From positions 149,925-213,924 of the forward strand of contig NZ_AZWQ01000019.1 in assembly GCF_000514815.1 (NCBI RefSeq): a DNA stretch of 64,000 bases, read 5' to 3'. The stretch comes from Salinispora fenicalii. GTDB lineage: Bacteria; Actinomycetota; Actinomycetes; Mycobacteriales; Micromonosporaceae. Shown here one piece after another: positions 1 through 6,921 of this stretch (position 1 is its first letter; the number at the start of each line of letters is the position of its first letter). Both the position numbers and the translations under genes were made by a program. The notes under the pieces are model-generated. The model did no database searches. It saw nothing but the letters and a program-made list of their open reading frames with translations, and was not told the DNA's origin.

Positions 1-2
1 AC

Positions 3-212
3 ACCGCCACCGGCGGCGCCTTCCTCATCGTCGAAGCCCAGGTCCTCGCCGTGCACGCCGACGCCGGTATCGTCGTGACCGGCACCGACCACGTCGACCC
101 CAACGCCTGGAATCCACTGATCTACAACTTCCGCCACTACTTCGGCCTCGGCGCCCAACTCGGCCACAGCTTTCGCTCCGAGACGCCCGCGGCCAATCCG
201 AGTTCTTCTTGA
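3..212 (+). CDS. flavin reductase family protein, C-terminal fragment
   Basis: The window opens inside this gene; 69 residues and the TGA stop are visible. The fragment carries WNPLIYNFRHYFGLG followed by LGHSFRSETP, a pattern I associate with the C-terminus of actinobacterial DIM6/NTAB-type flavin reductase-like proteins, which bind FMN in a split beta-barrel and often supply reduced flavin or act as flavoprotein oxidoreductases. The N-terminal half with the flavin site lies outside the window, so substrate cannot be inferred. Codon use is typical high-GC actinobacterial. Confidence 0.7.
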   Translation, partial: TATGGAFLIVEAQVLAVHADAGIVVTGTDHVDPNAWNPLIYNFRHYFGLGAQLGHSFRSETPAANPSSS

Positions 213-414
213 GAAGATGTCGCACAACACGGCCAGCACCATCAGCGACAGCCGCTCCGGGTGCCGGTGACCAGCCGGTGAACCTGGGAGGCGGACAAGT
301 CGATCCCGTGCTCGTGCAGCAGCGGCTCTCCCAGGCGCGGTAGCCAATGGTCAGAGGGACGGGCAGCTCAACGACCGCTTGTGGACAACATGGCAGTACG
401 GTCTTCGCGAGTCC

Positions 415-628
415 TCACCGGAACCACCCATCCCCAGCAATGTTCTCAGAGCCTCCAGGCAGGCAGGCGACGAGTTCGACGCCAACGGCATGGAACAGGC
501 GCTCGACCGTCCGTACCCGGGTCCGCCCCGGGCTGGGCCTCGATTCGCGCCACGGTGCTCTTTCGTACGCCCGAACGCTCCGCCAGCTCGCGTTGGCTCA
601 GGTCGGCCCGATGGCGCAGGACGCGCAA
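415..628 (-). pseudogene. XRE-family regulator broken by a frameshift
   Basis: A minus-strand frame reads LRVLRHRADLSQRELAERSG and then STVARIEAQPG, a classic XRE helix-turn-helix. Near position 540, in a G/C-rich run, the frame is lost and continues one base out of phase as RVRTVERLFHAVGVELVACL, ending at a TGA at 415-417. Together the pieces give the usual short XRE protein (helix-turn-helix plus a short C-terminal helix). The coding pattern also extends upstream of the TTG at 628 without an obvious start. Either a single-base indel has inactivated the gene or this is a sequencing error. Confidence 0.6.
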
Positions 629-648
629 CGTGGCGCCGAGATCGAGGC

Positions 649-689
649 GTGCGCCTCGGGGTGGAGGTCGGGGTGCGCCTCGGGGTGGA
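649..689. repeat. short tandem repeat, 24-bp period
   Basis: The 17-base unit GTGCGCCTCGGGGTGGA occurs at 649-665 and again at 673-689, with a weaker third copy after it. It lies between the broken XRE gene and the GNAT gene and may mark the junction where the upstream parts of both genes were lost. Confidence 0.7.
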
Positions 690-702
690 TCTGCGCTTCA
701 GG

Positions 703-1050
703 ATGGAGAGACACAAAACGATGTTCCTCGGGCGCGGACGCGGGCTTCAACAGGCCCGCAGACTGGGAGAAGAGCCGGTGCTCGCCGCCCGGATTCGCTA
801 CCTGCCAGAGGTGGTCAAGTTCGAACGCGTGGAAATACGTACCAAGTGCCGGGGAAGAGGCTACGGTCACCTACTGTTCCGTTTCATGATCGACTTCAGC
901 AGGCGAAAAGGGTACGACCGCCTCTACCTACACGCCCAGTCTCGGCCGCAGCAATTCTACGAAGGCTACGGCTTTCACACCGTCGGCAGTCCTTTCGTGT
1001 TTTCCGACCATGCGTACGTAGAGATGCTGGCTTCGGGGATGCCAAAGTAA
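703..1050 (+). CDS. GNAT-type N-acetyltransferase, short or N-terminally truncated
   Basis: The C-terminal two thirds is a recognisable GNAT fold. It has the acetyl-CoA pyrophosphate loop CRGRGYG in motif A (about residue 50), helix FMIDFSRRKGYDRLYLHAQ, and the late FYEGYGF motif (motif B). The protein would transfer an acetyl group from acetyl-CoA to an unknown amine. Starting at ATG 703 it is 115 residues, shorter than the usual 140-170, so the first strands seem missing. No good ribosome binding site precedes 703 or the ATG at 721, and a 24-bp repeat sits just upstream. The gene may therefore be a remnant. Confidence 0.6.
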   Translation: MERHKTMFLGRGRGLQQARRLGEEPVLAARIRYLPEVVKFERVEIRTKCRGRGYGHLLFRFMIDFSRRKGYDRLYLHAQSRPQQFYEGYGFHTVGSPFVFSDHAYVEMLASGMPK

Positions 1051-1127
1051 CAGCGGGGAAGCTCTGGTCGGGACAGCGGTTTGCCGGATCGCCGTCCCGA
1101 CCCGGGCCTCCCGCCCGGTCATAGCGG

Positions 1128-1739
1128 CTATGCCTCGCCCGAGCCCGAGTTACCCGACGGCATGGACGGCAGCGGCAACGGTAGGCCTGGGAGTCCGTCG
1201 ATGCTGGTGGCGACGAATTCCTTCTTCTCGAAGTACTGCCCCAGCGACGCGTCATCCTCCCGGGAGAAGCGCTTGGCGTGCAGATCCCGATCAACTTCGT
1301 AGGTCATCAACGGCACAGCATAGCCGCAGGTATCGCGGATGAGATCGGCGTGCACGATGATAATCGCGCGTAGGCCGTGCAGCGAGGTGTCGATGTGGGG
1401 AAAGTTGGACATGACATCACACCAACGTGGGTCATCCCGGAAGACAGGCTCACCGCGCCCATGGATGCGCACAATGTTGGGTGGCCCCTGGAACGCACAC
1501 CACATCAGGGTGATACGCCCATTCTCGCGCAGATGCGCGATCGTCTCCGCGTTGCTTCCTGCGAAGTCCAGGTAGGCCACCGTCAAGTCGTCGAGGACGG
1601 CGAACGATCCAGCGAGTCCCTTCGGCGACAGGTTGACGGTTCCTGACTCGGACAGCGGTGCCGTCGCAGCGAAGAATATCGGCTGCGCCTCAATAAACTC
1701 CCTGAGCCGACCAGAAATCTTCTCATGCGTCTTCCCCAT
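1128..1739 (-). CDS. pyridoxamine 5'-phosphate oxidase-like protein
   Basis: This 203-residue protein has the split-barrel flavin-binding layout of the pyridoxamine-phosphate-oxidase-like superfamily. An early strand block reads FFAATAPLSESGTVNLSPKG, a middle block GRITLMWCAFQGPPNIVRIHG, and a later YEVDRDLHAKRF. Members bind FMN or F420 and are mostly uncharacterised oxidoreductases. The ATG at 1739 is preferred over the upstream GTG-like positions because GGAAGGG lies about 8 bases upstream. It stands alone, with a small unknown gene upstream on the same strand. Confidence 0.75.
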   Translation of the reverse strand: MGKTHEKISGRLREFIEAQPIFFAATAPLSESGTVNLSPKGLAGSFAVLDDLTVAYLDFAGSNAETIAHLRENGRITLMWCAFQGPPNIVRIHGRGEPVFRDDPRWCDVMSNFPHIDTSLHGLRAIIIVHADLIRDTCGYAVPLMTYEVDRDLHAKRFSREDDASLGQYFEKKEFVATSIDGLPGLPLPLPSMPSGNSGSGEA

Positions 1740-1832
1740 GATTGACACCCTTCCAGTCCAGACGAAAAAAGACATTGGCGCACGCCGCCGTCATTGGAGG
1801 CGGCTGCTGCTGCCTCTACCGGCTCAGTCGAC

Positions 1833-2132
1833 TCAGATCCACCGCACATCATCAGCCTCAAGAAGCAGCCTCTTCAAGCCACTGCGTGTCTCGGTATCGT
1901 GCTTGAAGGTGATGCTGACTCGCCCACCATCGATATGTTCCATCTCTGCGGGAATCCAGAGCTCGGTCAGCAGTGGTATGGCGTTGGTGACTTCGCGAAT
2001 CGTAAGCACGGACACCTTCTCCACAATTCGGTGCTCCTGACCAGCGGCGTCCACGATGCTCACCGCCAGGCTGCCGGGGAATGGATCACTGGCCCACCGA
2101 AGAGCGGTCGCGCGCACGATCACGTCCGTCAT
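1833..2132 (-). CDS. hypothetical protein, 99 aa
   Basis: I do not recognise the family. The ATG at 2132 opens MTDVIVRATALRWASDPFPG, and the body looks like a compact alpha/beta domain with alternating hydrophobics (SIVDAAGQEH, IPLLTELWIPAEM, GGRVSITFKHDT). The frame is open further upstream, but that part is Arg/His-rich and unlike the rest. Neighbours are the oxidase-like gene on one side and a decayed macro-domain gene on the other. The size and setting would suit an immunity or inhibitor protein, but that is speculation. Confidence 0.5.
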   Translation of the reverse strand: MTDVIVRATALRWASDPFPGSLAVSIVDAAGQEHRIVEKVSVLTIREVTNAIPLLTELWIPAEMEHIDGGRVSITFKHDTETRSGLKRLLLEADDVRWI

Positions 2133-2294
2133 ATTCACAGCGTAAAGCCTGGGCGCATACCGCCGGAACACGCATCTGCCGCATCGGCGGGTGGTAGCAG
2201 CTGTCGGTGGTGGTCTCATGGAGTCCACTACCACGTGGTGGAGTCGGCGGGCCGACATGCTGTCGCCGGCTGTGCCAAGATTTCTGCTGTGGCA

Positions 2295-2731
2295 ATGATC
2301 GAGATCGTTATGGGTGACATCACGCGCGAACGGGTCGACCTGCCGGACCCCGGCTGGCGCGGGCCGGGGGTGCGGTCGGCCCCTGCGAGCCGGGTGACGC
2401 GAAGGCGACTCCGGCGTTTGACCTCGACCCGCCGGTTCGGCACGTCATCCACACCGTCGGGCCGATCTGGGAAGGCGGTGGCTGCGATGAAGCCAACGTC
2501 CTGGCCTCCTGCTACCGCAGGAGTCTGCAGGTCGCTGACGGACTCGGCGCCCGGACAGTTGCCTTCCCGGCGATCGCGACCGGCGTGTACGGCTTCCCTC
2601 CCGAGCAGGCCGCCCGAATCTCGGTGACAACGATCAGATCAACGCCAACAACTGTTCAACGGGTACGACTCGTCGCGTTCGACGACGACACTCGGGCGTA
2701 CCTGCAAGTCGCGATGGCAGCCACCAGGTGA
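2295..2731 (+). pseudogene. macro-domain (ADP-ribose binding/hydrolase) gene, internally deleted and frameshifted
   Basis: The plus strand begins IEIVMGDITRERVD, the first strand of a macro domain. It then jumps to a different frame reading EPGDAKATPAFDLD, RHVIHTVGPIW and, further on, AIATGVYGFP, the second conserved loop that cradles the distal ribose. The segment that should hold the NAAN loop and the glycine-rich GGGVDGAIH region is gone, and the C-terminal tail also looks disturbed. Intact relatives remove ADP-ribose from proteins or from O-acetyl-ADP-ribose; this copy lacks essential parts. TGA at 2729-2731 ends the readable part. Confidence 0.8.
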
Positions 2732-2796
2732 CCCATCCGCAGCTAGCCACGAGGCGGACGGCCGACAAAACCTCTTGGACGGGGCAATCGCTGTCA

Positions 2797-3192
2797 CTAC
2801 GTCACAGTGAGATTGTCGAAGTAGGCAACGTCCGGCGAGTTCGACACGATGTTGACGCGGTAGCCCCAACGCCGGAGGGCCTGGGCCATCTTCGTGGCTC
2901 CGGCCGGGTTGGCGGAGTGGATGTTGATGATGCCGACATCAAGCGGTCGGCCATCGAAGGCAGCATGCTCCAGAACCTCGACAACCGGCCAGATCGTGTC
3001 GCCCTCTCCAAGATCGTGATCGAGCCACAGTTCGTCCAACCGTTGATCGCGGCAACGCTCGAGAAGTTCCGCTCCCGCGGTACTAGTACGGGCCACGTCC
3101 GCGCTTCGGCCGTCAACGAACGAGCGTAGATCGTCTACAAGGACGATTCGGTATTCATACGATGGCACACGAAGATGATGCCGGCCTTGCAC
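2797..3192 (-). CDS. cyclic-phosphate processing receiver (cREC-type) domain protein
   Basis: The 131-residue product consists of a single receiver-like domain. It has an acidic start (IVLVDDLRSF), a strand-loop with acidic residues (ELWLDHDLGEGD) and a final IINIHSANPAGATKMAQAL helix-strand. This matches a receiver-like family linked by others to cyclic-phosphate end processing and ADP-ribose systems. It sits next to a dead macro-domain gene, in line with that association. The start is uncertain: GTG 3192 has AAGGTGG almost touching it, and GTG 3168 is the alternative. Confidence 0.6.
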   Translation of the reverse strand: MQGRHHLRVPSYEYRIVLVDDLRSFVDGRSADVARTSTAGAELLERCRDQRLDELWLDHDLGEGDTIWPVVEVLEHAAFDGRPLDVGIINIHSANPAGATKMAQALRRWGYRVNIVSNSPDVAYFDNLTVT

Positions 3193-3281
3193 CCACCTTG
3201 ACCAGGTGCATGGATCTGCCTCGATCGGCCCGCCTAGGATGCGGACAAGTCCCTACCAGCACATTTGACGGTTAAGCTTGG

Positions 3282-3295
3282 GTTCCATATGGAAC
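3282..3295. repeat. 14-bp perfect palindrome
   Basis: GTTCCATATGGAAC is self-complementary over all 14 bases. It lies at the left edge of the integrase remnant, in a stretch with no gene. It could be an operator left from the lost part of a mobile element. Confidence 0.5.
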
Positions 3296-3341
3296 AGAGC
3301 CAGGCTGCTCGATACCGACACCGGGCCTCCTCACCCTGGGC

Positions 3342-3509
3342 CGGCAACCATACGACCTCCGGGCCGCGTGCGCGTCCTACTGGCTCTCCCGTGGGATCTC
3401 CCTGGCGTTGGTAGCCCGGCGGGCGGGGCACAGCATCAAGGTTCTGCTGGAGATCTACGCGAGTTGGATCTTCGGCGAGGAGGCGGCAGCGACGAAGCGG
3501 ATCGAGGAG
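3342..3509 (+). pseudogene. tyrosine integrase remnant, copy 1 (C-terminal end)
   Basis: The frame reads PYDLRAACASYWLSRGI, then ARRAGHSIKVLLEIYASWIFGEEAAATKRIEE. These are the catalytic LR, GH and Y positions of a tyrosine recombinase C-terminus. The DNA is close to 90 percent identical to 5772-5939. Immediately after the last matching codon the sequence switches into a 26-bp copy of part of tRNA-Tyr, so the gene was cut exactly at an attachment-site junction. The N-terminal three quarters are absent. Confidence 0.85.
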
Positions 3510-3514
3510 AGGTG

Positions 3515-3540
3515 CGAACCTTCGAAGCTTTCGCGACGGA
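3515..3540. repeat. attachment-site copy (26-bp tRNA-Tyr core)
   Basis: These 26 bases are identical to 6137-6162 inside the tRNA-Tyr gene and in the same orientation. A direct repeat of an internal-to-3' tRNA segment is the standard footprint of integration by a tyrosine recombinase. The two copies bracket 2.6 kb of lower-GC DNA. Confidence 0.85.
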
Positions 3541-3635
3541 CTAAGCATTCATGTTACCTTTTAGGATGATTTGCTGCCTGTTCATCAACTCCATCCCAGC
3601 GGCTTTACTGCTATGACAACGCAGAATGCCCGATC

Positions 3636-3827
3636 TTATACGGTCGCACCCTGCGCGGCAGTTTCCGAACCTGACTTCCTTGACTGAACGGAATATTGGC
3701 CAGTTTTCACTCTAAATGGACGCCAGGTTTGCCGACTCAAAACGGTGACTACCAGCCAAGCAAGAACAAACATGATTAAAACACCCAGCGAGAACCACCG
3801 CCGCGAGCCAGAGGCAATAGAAGCCAT
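3636..3827 (-). CDS. small single-pass membrane protein (uncertain)
   Basis: A 63-residue frame from ATG 3827 has a basic N-terminus (SRRW), one strong hydrophobic helix (FSLGVLIMFVLAWLVVTVL) and a polar basic tail, so it would sit in the membrane as one helix. I see no convincing ribosome binding site and cannot assign a family. It lies inside the putative element between the two attachment-site copies and could be cargo or chance. Confidence 0.35.
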   Translation of the reverse strand: MASIASGSRRWFSLGVLIMFVLAWLVVTVLSRQTWRPFRVKTGQYSVQSRKSGSETAAQGATV

Positions 3828-3995
3828 TCTGATACATACAAGTCTGTCGAATTCACGACAGCGGTGGCAGCCTCCGAACATTGAGCCTCAGGAGTACGGT
3901 AGCCAATAGCTGGCCGTGACTTGAAATTGTCGATGCCGTCAATTTCAGATCGCCGAATATTTGGCAATAGCTCATGGGGAGAGGATGGGTATACG

Positions 3996-4787
3996 ATGAG
4001 ACTCGTCGAACTCGACAGAAGTACTGTGACCGAGAGGCAGATCCGGGAAACGGACGACTACAGGGCAATGTGCCAAAACAATGACCCAGCCCGTGTCCTC
4101 ACAGCTTGTATCCTCTTCCTTCGCGGTGACTTCGACTCACTCGATGACGCTATCGCGCAAGCGGCACTACAACGGGAAGTCGCCCATACCGCCGAGCAAA
4201 AATTAGTGGATCGCGCGACGATGAGGTGGGTTCCGTCAGGACCCGTGGGCGAATCACCTACGAACAACAGCTTCGTCAACCTCATCACCGGCGAGGGCGA
4301 GGTGAATCTCTTCGACAGAAGCGCCGAAATGAACTGCTGGGAAGCGGTGATCGTCGCAGCAATGCTGAACGGAAACATCGTGAATCCCGATACGCTGAAG
4401 CACCTCTACACCAAGGACGAACCGAGAAGTTTCACACCGACACTCGTTCGCCACCTGGCAATGCAAAGGCACGCCTACAACGGCGCAGGGCCTCTACTGT
4501 CTCGCCCCGTCATGGGTGACGTCGTCATGTTCTCCGACCTGGATCATGTCGTACTGGCCACCGGCAAAGGCGTATACGCACCAGCAGCACGAGAAGGCCA
4601 TCCGGAACAGGCCGGAGGTAGGCAGGTGATTAGCTTCTGGCCCGCGCCGTTTATTAAGAACTTTCAGCCAGGAACCGCGGCGACCGTGTCCCTAACCACG
4701 GTGGAAGGCATCCACCAGTGGATACGCGAATACGGCAAGAACGCGGATGTGATCTTCGGCTGCCCCAATTGGCGAGCTCTCAGGTGA
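3996..4787 (+). CDS. papain-like/NlpC-P60-like Cys-His protein, putative element cargo
   Basis: The 263-residue product is not in a family I can name. It has NCWEAV around Cys114 followed by a helix, and about 70 residues later GDVVMFSDLDHVVLATG around His184. A Cys at the head of a helix followed by a strand-borne His after a GDVV(M/F)F strand is the layout of papain-like folds (NlpC/P60, CHAP, transglutaminase-like). The N-terminal 100 residues are helical and polar. There is no signal peptide, so the protein would act in the cytosol or be delivered. ATG 3996 is chosen, with GAGAGG further upstream than usual. Codon use is visibly less GC-biased than neighbours, consistent with transfer. 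Confidence 0.5.
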   Translation: MRLVELDRSTVTERQIRETDDYRAMCQNNDPARVLTACILFLRGDFDSLDDAIAQAALQREVAHTAEQKLVDRATMRWVPSGPVGESPTNNSFVNLITGEGEVNLFDRSAEMNCWEAVIVAAMLNGNIVNPDTLKHLYTKDEPRSFTPTLVRHLAMQRHAYNGAGPLLSRPVMGDVVMFSDLDHVVLATGKGVYAPAAREGHPEQAGGRQVISFWPAPFIKNFQPGTAATVSLTTVEGIHQWIREYGKNADVIFGCPNWRALR

Positions 4788-5091
4788 TCAACTAGCCGTG
4801 TGACCAAACAGTAAGGATCGAGTGCAGCATAACGAGCCTCCTCAACATATGACTACCCATGACTGCCGGCCGGAGGCCACAGCCGTAGCTGATCTTTGAT
4901 AGTCACGTTCTGAGGCCGGGGACATGCGGTTGAAGCGTTGCCTGGTCTCGCATGATGGTTGACGAATCGGCGTCGCAGGATGCTTGACGCCAGGTCGAGA
5001 TCGAATAGTGCTGGTGTTTCGGTCGATGATAGGGGTGTTGGGCCCTGAGTGGTCATGGTCCTGTAGGCCGTTGCGCCTGTAGGATCTGCTG
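4788..5091. other. gene-free stretch inside the element
   Basis: About 300 bases separate the Cys-His protein from the next gene. I see no convincing coding frame, only short direct repetitions of GATGGTTGAC / GATGCTTGAC near 4955-4987. It may hold the promoter of the gene at 5092. Confidence 0.4.
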
Positions 5092-5577
5092 ATGATCGAA
5101 CCGTCGCTGGTCACTCGGTCGTCGTTGCGGCGCGTGGTGCCGATCGTGGCACCGATGCCGATGGCCAAGCTGCCGACCCGTATGTGGTCCGCCGAGCAGT
5201 GGGAACGGATCAAGCTCGGTTACAAGGCTCGCAACATGGACGAGAAGTGGAACGTGTTCGTTGAGGACCAGGTCGCGTTCCTGCATCGCAGTTGGACCGG
5301 CAACGGGGTCTTCGAAATGTCGTTTGCGCCCGTTGGTGGCGGTGGTTGGCGTATTTCAGCGGCAGCGGTGGAGTCCGACCCGTCGCGTTACCGTCGCAGC
5401 TCTGAACGGTACGACCGGGTGATGGTCGAGCTGGTGCTCAGCACGATCGTGCTCGGTGAGCCTGCCCTGGATCTGCGCGGCGAGCTGGTCGCGCTGACAT
5501 CGCAGGAGTCTGGACGCACCGATCTCCCTGCAGGCGTCACCGAACACAGTGCGCTCGGGCTGAGGTCTGCCCCATAG
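5092..5577 (+). CDS. conserved hypothetical protein, 161 aa
   Basis: From ATG 5092 a polar leader is followed by a compact domain with MWSAEQWERIKLGYKARNMD, KWNVFVEDQVAFLHRSWTG, GGGWRISAAAVESD and a final helix VMVELVLSTIVLGE. The Trp-rich strands and acidic patch look like a small binding domain. I have an impression of having seen this architecture in other actinobacteria but cannot name it. An in-frame ATG around codon 31 (MWSAEQ) could be the true start. It directly precedes the integrase remnant, so it is probably element cargo. Confidence 0.55.
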   Translation: MIEPSLVTRSSLRRVVPIVAPMPMAKLPTRMWSAEQWERIKLGYKARNMDEKWNVFVEDQVAFLHRSWTGNGVFEMSFAPVGGGGWRISAAAVESDPSRYRRSSERYDRVMVELVLSTIVLGEPALDLRGELVALTSQESGRTDLPAGVTEHSALGLRSAP

Positions 5578-5579
5578 CC

Positions 5580-5986
5580 CTGCTTGATCGCCACATCGAG
5601 CAGTGGCCGCCCGGACCCAACAGCCGGCTCTTTGTCACCCGACGCGCGGGCCGGGCGGGATCTACATCGCCGCGAAGAGCCGGCCGGTTACCCGCAATGC
5701 GATAGACACGGCGTTCCGCAAGGCCCGGGCTGCCGCGTTTACCCCGATCGAGCAGGCATCGCCGCTCGCACGCCGACCGTACGACCTTCGGGCCGCATGC
5801 GTGTCCTACTGGCCCTCCCGTGGGATCTCCCCGGCGCTGGTAGCCCGGTGGGCGGGGCACAGCATCAAGGTTCTGCTGGAGATCTACGCGAGTTGGATCT
5901 TCGGCGAGAAGGCGGCAGCGACGAAGCGGATCGAGGAGGCGTTCGAGCTCTTCCCCGACAGCGACGGGGACATCCGCCCCACCTGA
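5580..5986 (+). pseudogene. tyrosine integrase remnant, copy 2, frameshifted
   Basis: The C-terminal catalytic half of a tyrosine recombinase is present. It opens LLDRHIEQWPPGPNSRLFVTR in one frame, then after a +1 slip near 5650 continues GGIYIAAKSRPVTRNAID. The catalytic block is PYDLRAACVSYW, ARWAGHSIKVLLEIYA and a final acidic tail ending at TGA 5984-5986. The core DNA-binding part is missing. Its 3' end lies about 130 bases from the 3' end of tRNA-Tyr, the usual position of an integrase next to its integration site. Confidence 0.85.
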
Positions 5987-6072
5987 TCAGGCCCGAATTT
6001 CGGGGGACGTATGGGGGACAGATAGCGAGATCAAGTGGCACCGAGTGAGACCGAATGAGACTCACGAAGAAG

Positions 6073-6104
6073 GCCCCTGACCGGCGTTTGCGCTGGTCAG
6101 GGGC
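6073..6104 (-). terminator. terminator after tRNA-Tyr
   Basis: A 10-bp perfect stem (GCCCCTGACC / GGTCAGGGGC) with a 12-base loop. Read on the minus strand it is followed by CTTCTT, directly downstream of tRNA-Tyr. Confidence 0.75.
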
Positions 6105-6117
6105 CCCTTTCTGCACC

Positions 6118-6201
6118 TGGTGGCGGGTGAAGGATTCGAACCTTCGAAGCTTTCGCGACGGATTTACAGTCCGCTCCCATTGGCCGCTCGGGCAACCCGC
6201 C
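6118..6201 (-). tRNA. tRNA-Tyr (anticodon GTA)
   Basis: The minus strand gives a full tRNA: 5' acceptor GGCGGGT pairs with ACCCGCC, followed by discriminator A and an encoded CCA at 6118-6120. The anticodon loop is CTGTAAA with GTA, and a long variable arm is present, as expected for tyrosine. The T arm reads GGTTCGAATCC. It is an integration target: 26 bases of it (6137-6162) recur at 3515-3540. Confidence 0.95.
6137..6162. repeat. attachment-site core within tRNA-Tyr
   Basis: This segment spans the anticodon-stem-to-T-arm part of the tRNA and is identical over 26 bases to 3515-3540. It is the functional end of the direct-repeat pair that frames the 3541-6136 segment. Confidence 0.85.
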
Positions 6202-6348
6202 AGGGCACCCGCCGCGTCATGACGCGGCGGTGAGAGCAAGGATAGCGGCTCGCCCCGACACGGCCGCAACCGGGTACCGTCAGGGGGCGCACGGCTGGCC
6301 CGTAGTGCACATAACAGGACAGACCGCCAGGACAACAGGAGTATCAGC

Positions 6349-6843
6349 ATGGCAGCCAACCCGTCGTTCGACATCGTGAGCAAGGTCGACCGTCAGGAGG
6401 TTGACAACGCCCTCCGCCAGACGGAGCGGGAGCTCTCGACGCGGTTCGACTTCCGGGGCACCGGCGCCGAGATCTCCTGGTCCGGCGAGGAGGCGATCAG
6501 CCTTCGGGCGGAGACCGAGGAGCGGGTCCGAGCCGCGCTCGATGTCTTCAAGGAGAAGCTGGTCAAGCGGAACATCTCGCTGAAGTCGTTGGACGCCGGG
6601 GACCCGCGCGGGTCGGGTAAGGAATTCAAGGTCGACTGCAAGGTGATCCAGGGCATCGAGACGGACAAGGCCAAGGCGATCAGTAAGAAGATCCGCGACG
6701 AGGGCCCGAAGGGTATCCAGGCGCAGATCCAGGGTGACCAACTCCGCGTGACCGGCAAGAAGAAGGACGACCTGCAGGCCATCATCGCCATGCTGAAGGG
6801 TGAGGACTTCGGCGTGGCACTCCAGTTCACCAACTACCGCTGA
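6349..6843 (+). CDS. YajQ family nucleotide-binding protein
   Basis: The 164-residue product follows the YajQ pattern throughout. It starts [17 protein letters not shown] and continues TRFDFRG, then [12 protein letters not shown] and [15 protein letters not shown], ending ALQFTNYR. YajQ proteins are two-domain ferredoxin-like folds that bind nucleotides; some bind cyclic di-GMP. Length is typical. The start at ATG 6349 is supported by CAGGAG about 8 bases upstream. It is transcribed alone, divergent from tRNA-Tyr and convergent with the integrase gene downstream. Confidence 0.92.
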   Translation: MAANPSFDIVSKVDRQEVDNALRQTERELSTRFDFRGTGAEISWSGEEAISLRAETEERVRAALDVFKEKLVKRNISLKSLDAGDPRGSGKEFKVDCKVIQGIETDKAKAISKKIRDEGPKGIQAQIQGDQLRVTGKKKDDLQAIIAMLKGEDFGVALQFTNYR

Positions 6844-6856
6844 GGTCAGCCCGGAA

Positions 6857-6903
6857 TGTGCCCGCGACCAGGAGCAGAGCAACCCGCCAGGATCGCGGGC
6901 ACA
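6857..6903. terminator. hairpin between yajQ and the integrase
   Basis: TGTGCCCGCGA and TCGCGGGCACA form an 11-bp perfect stem with a 25-base loop. It lies between the convergent ends of yajQ (6843) and the integrase gene (6922), so it could stop transcription from both sides. It lacks a T-run. Confidence 0.55.
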
Positions 6904-6921
6904 GATCTGGCACAACTCGGC

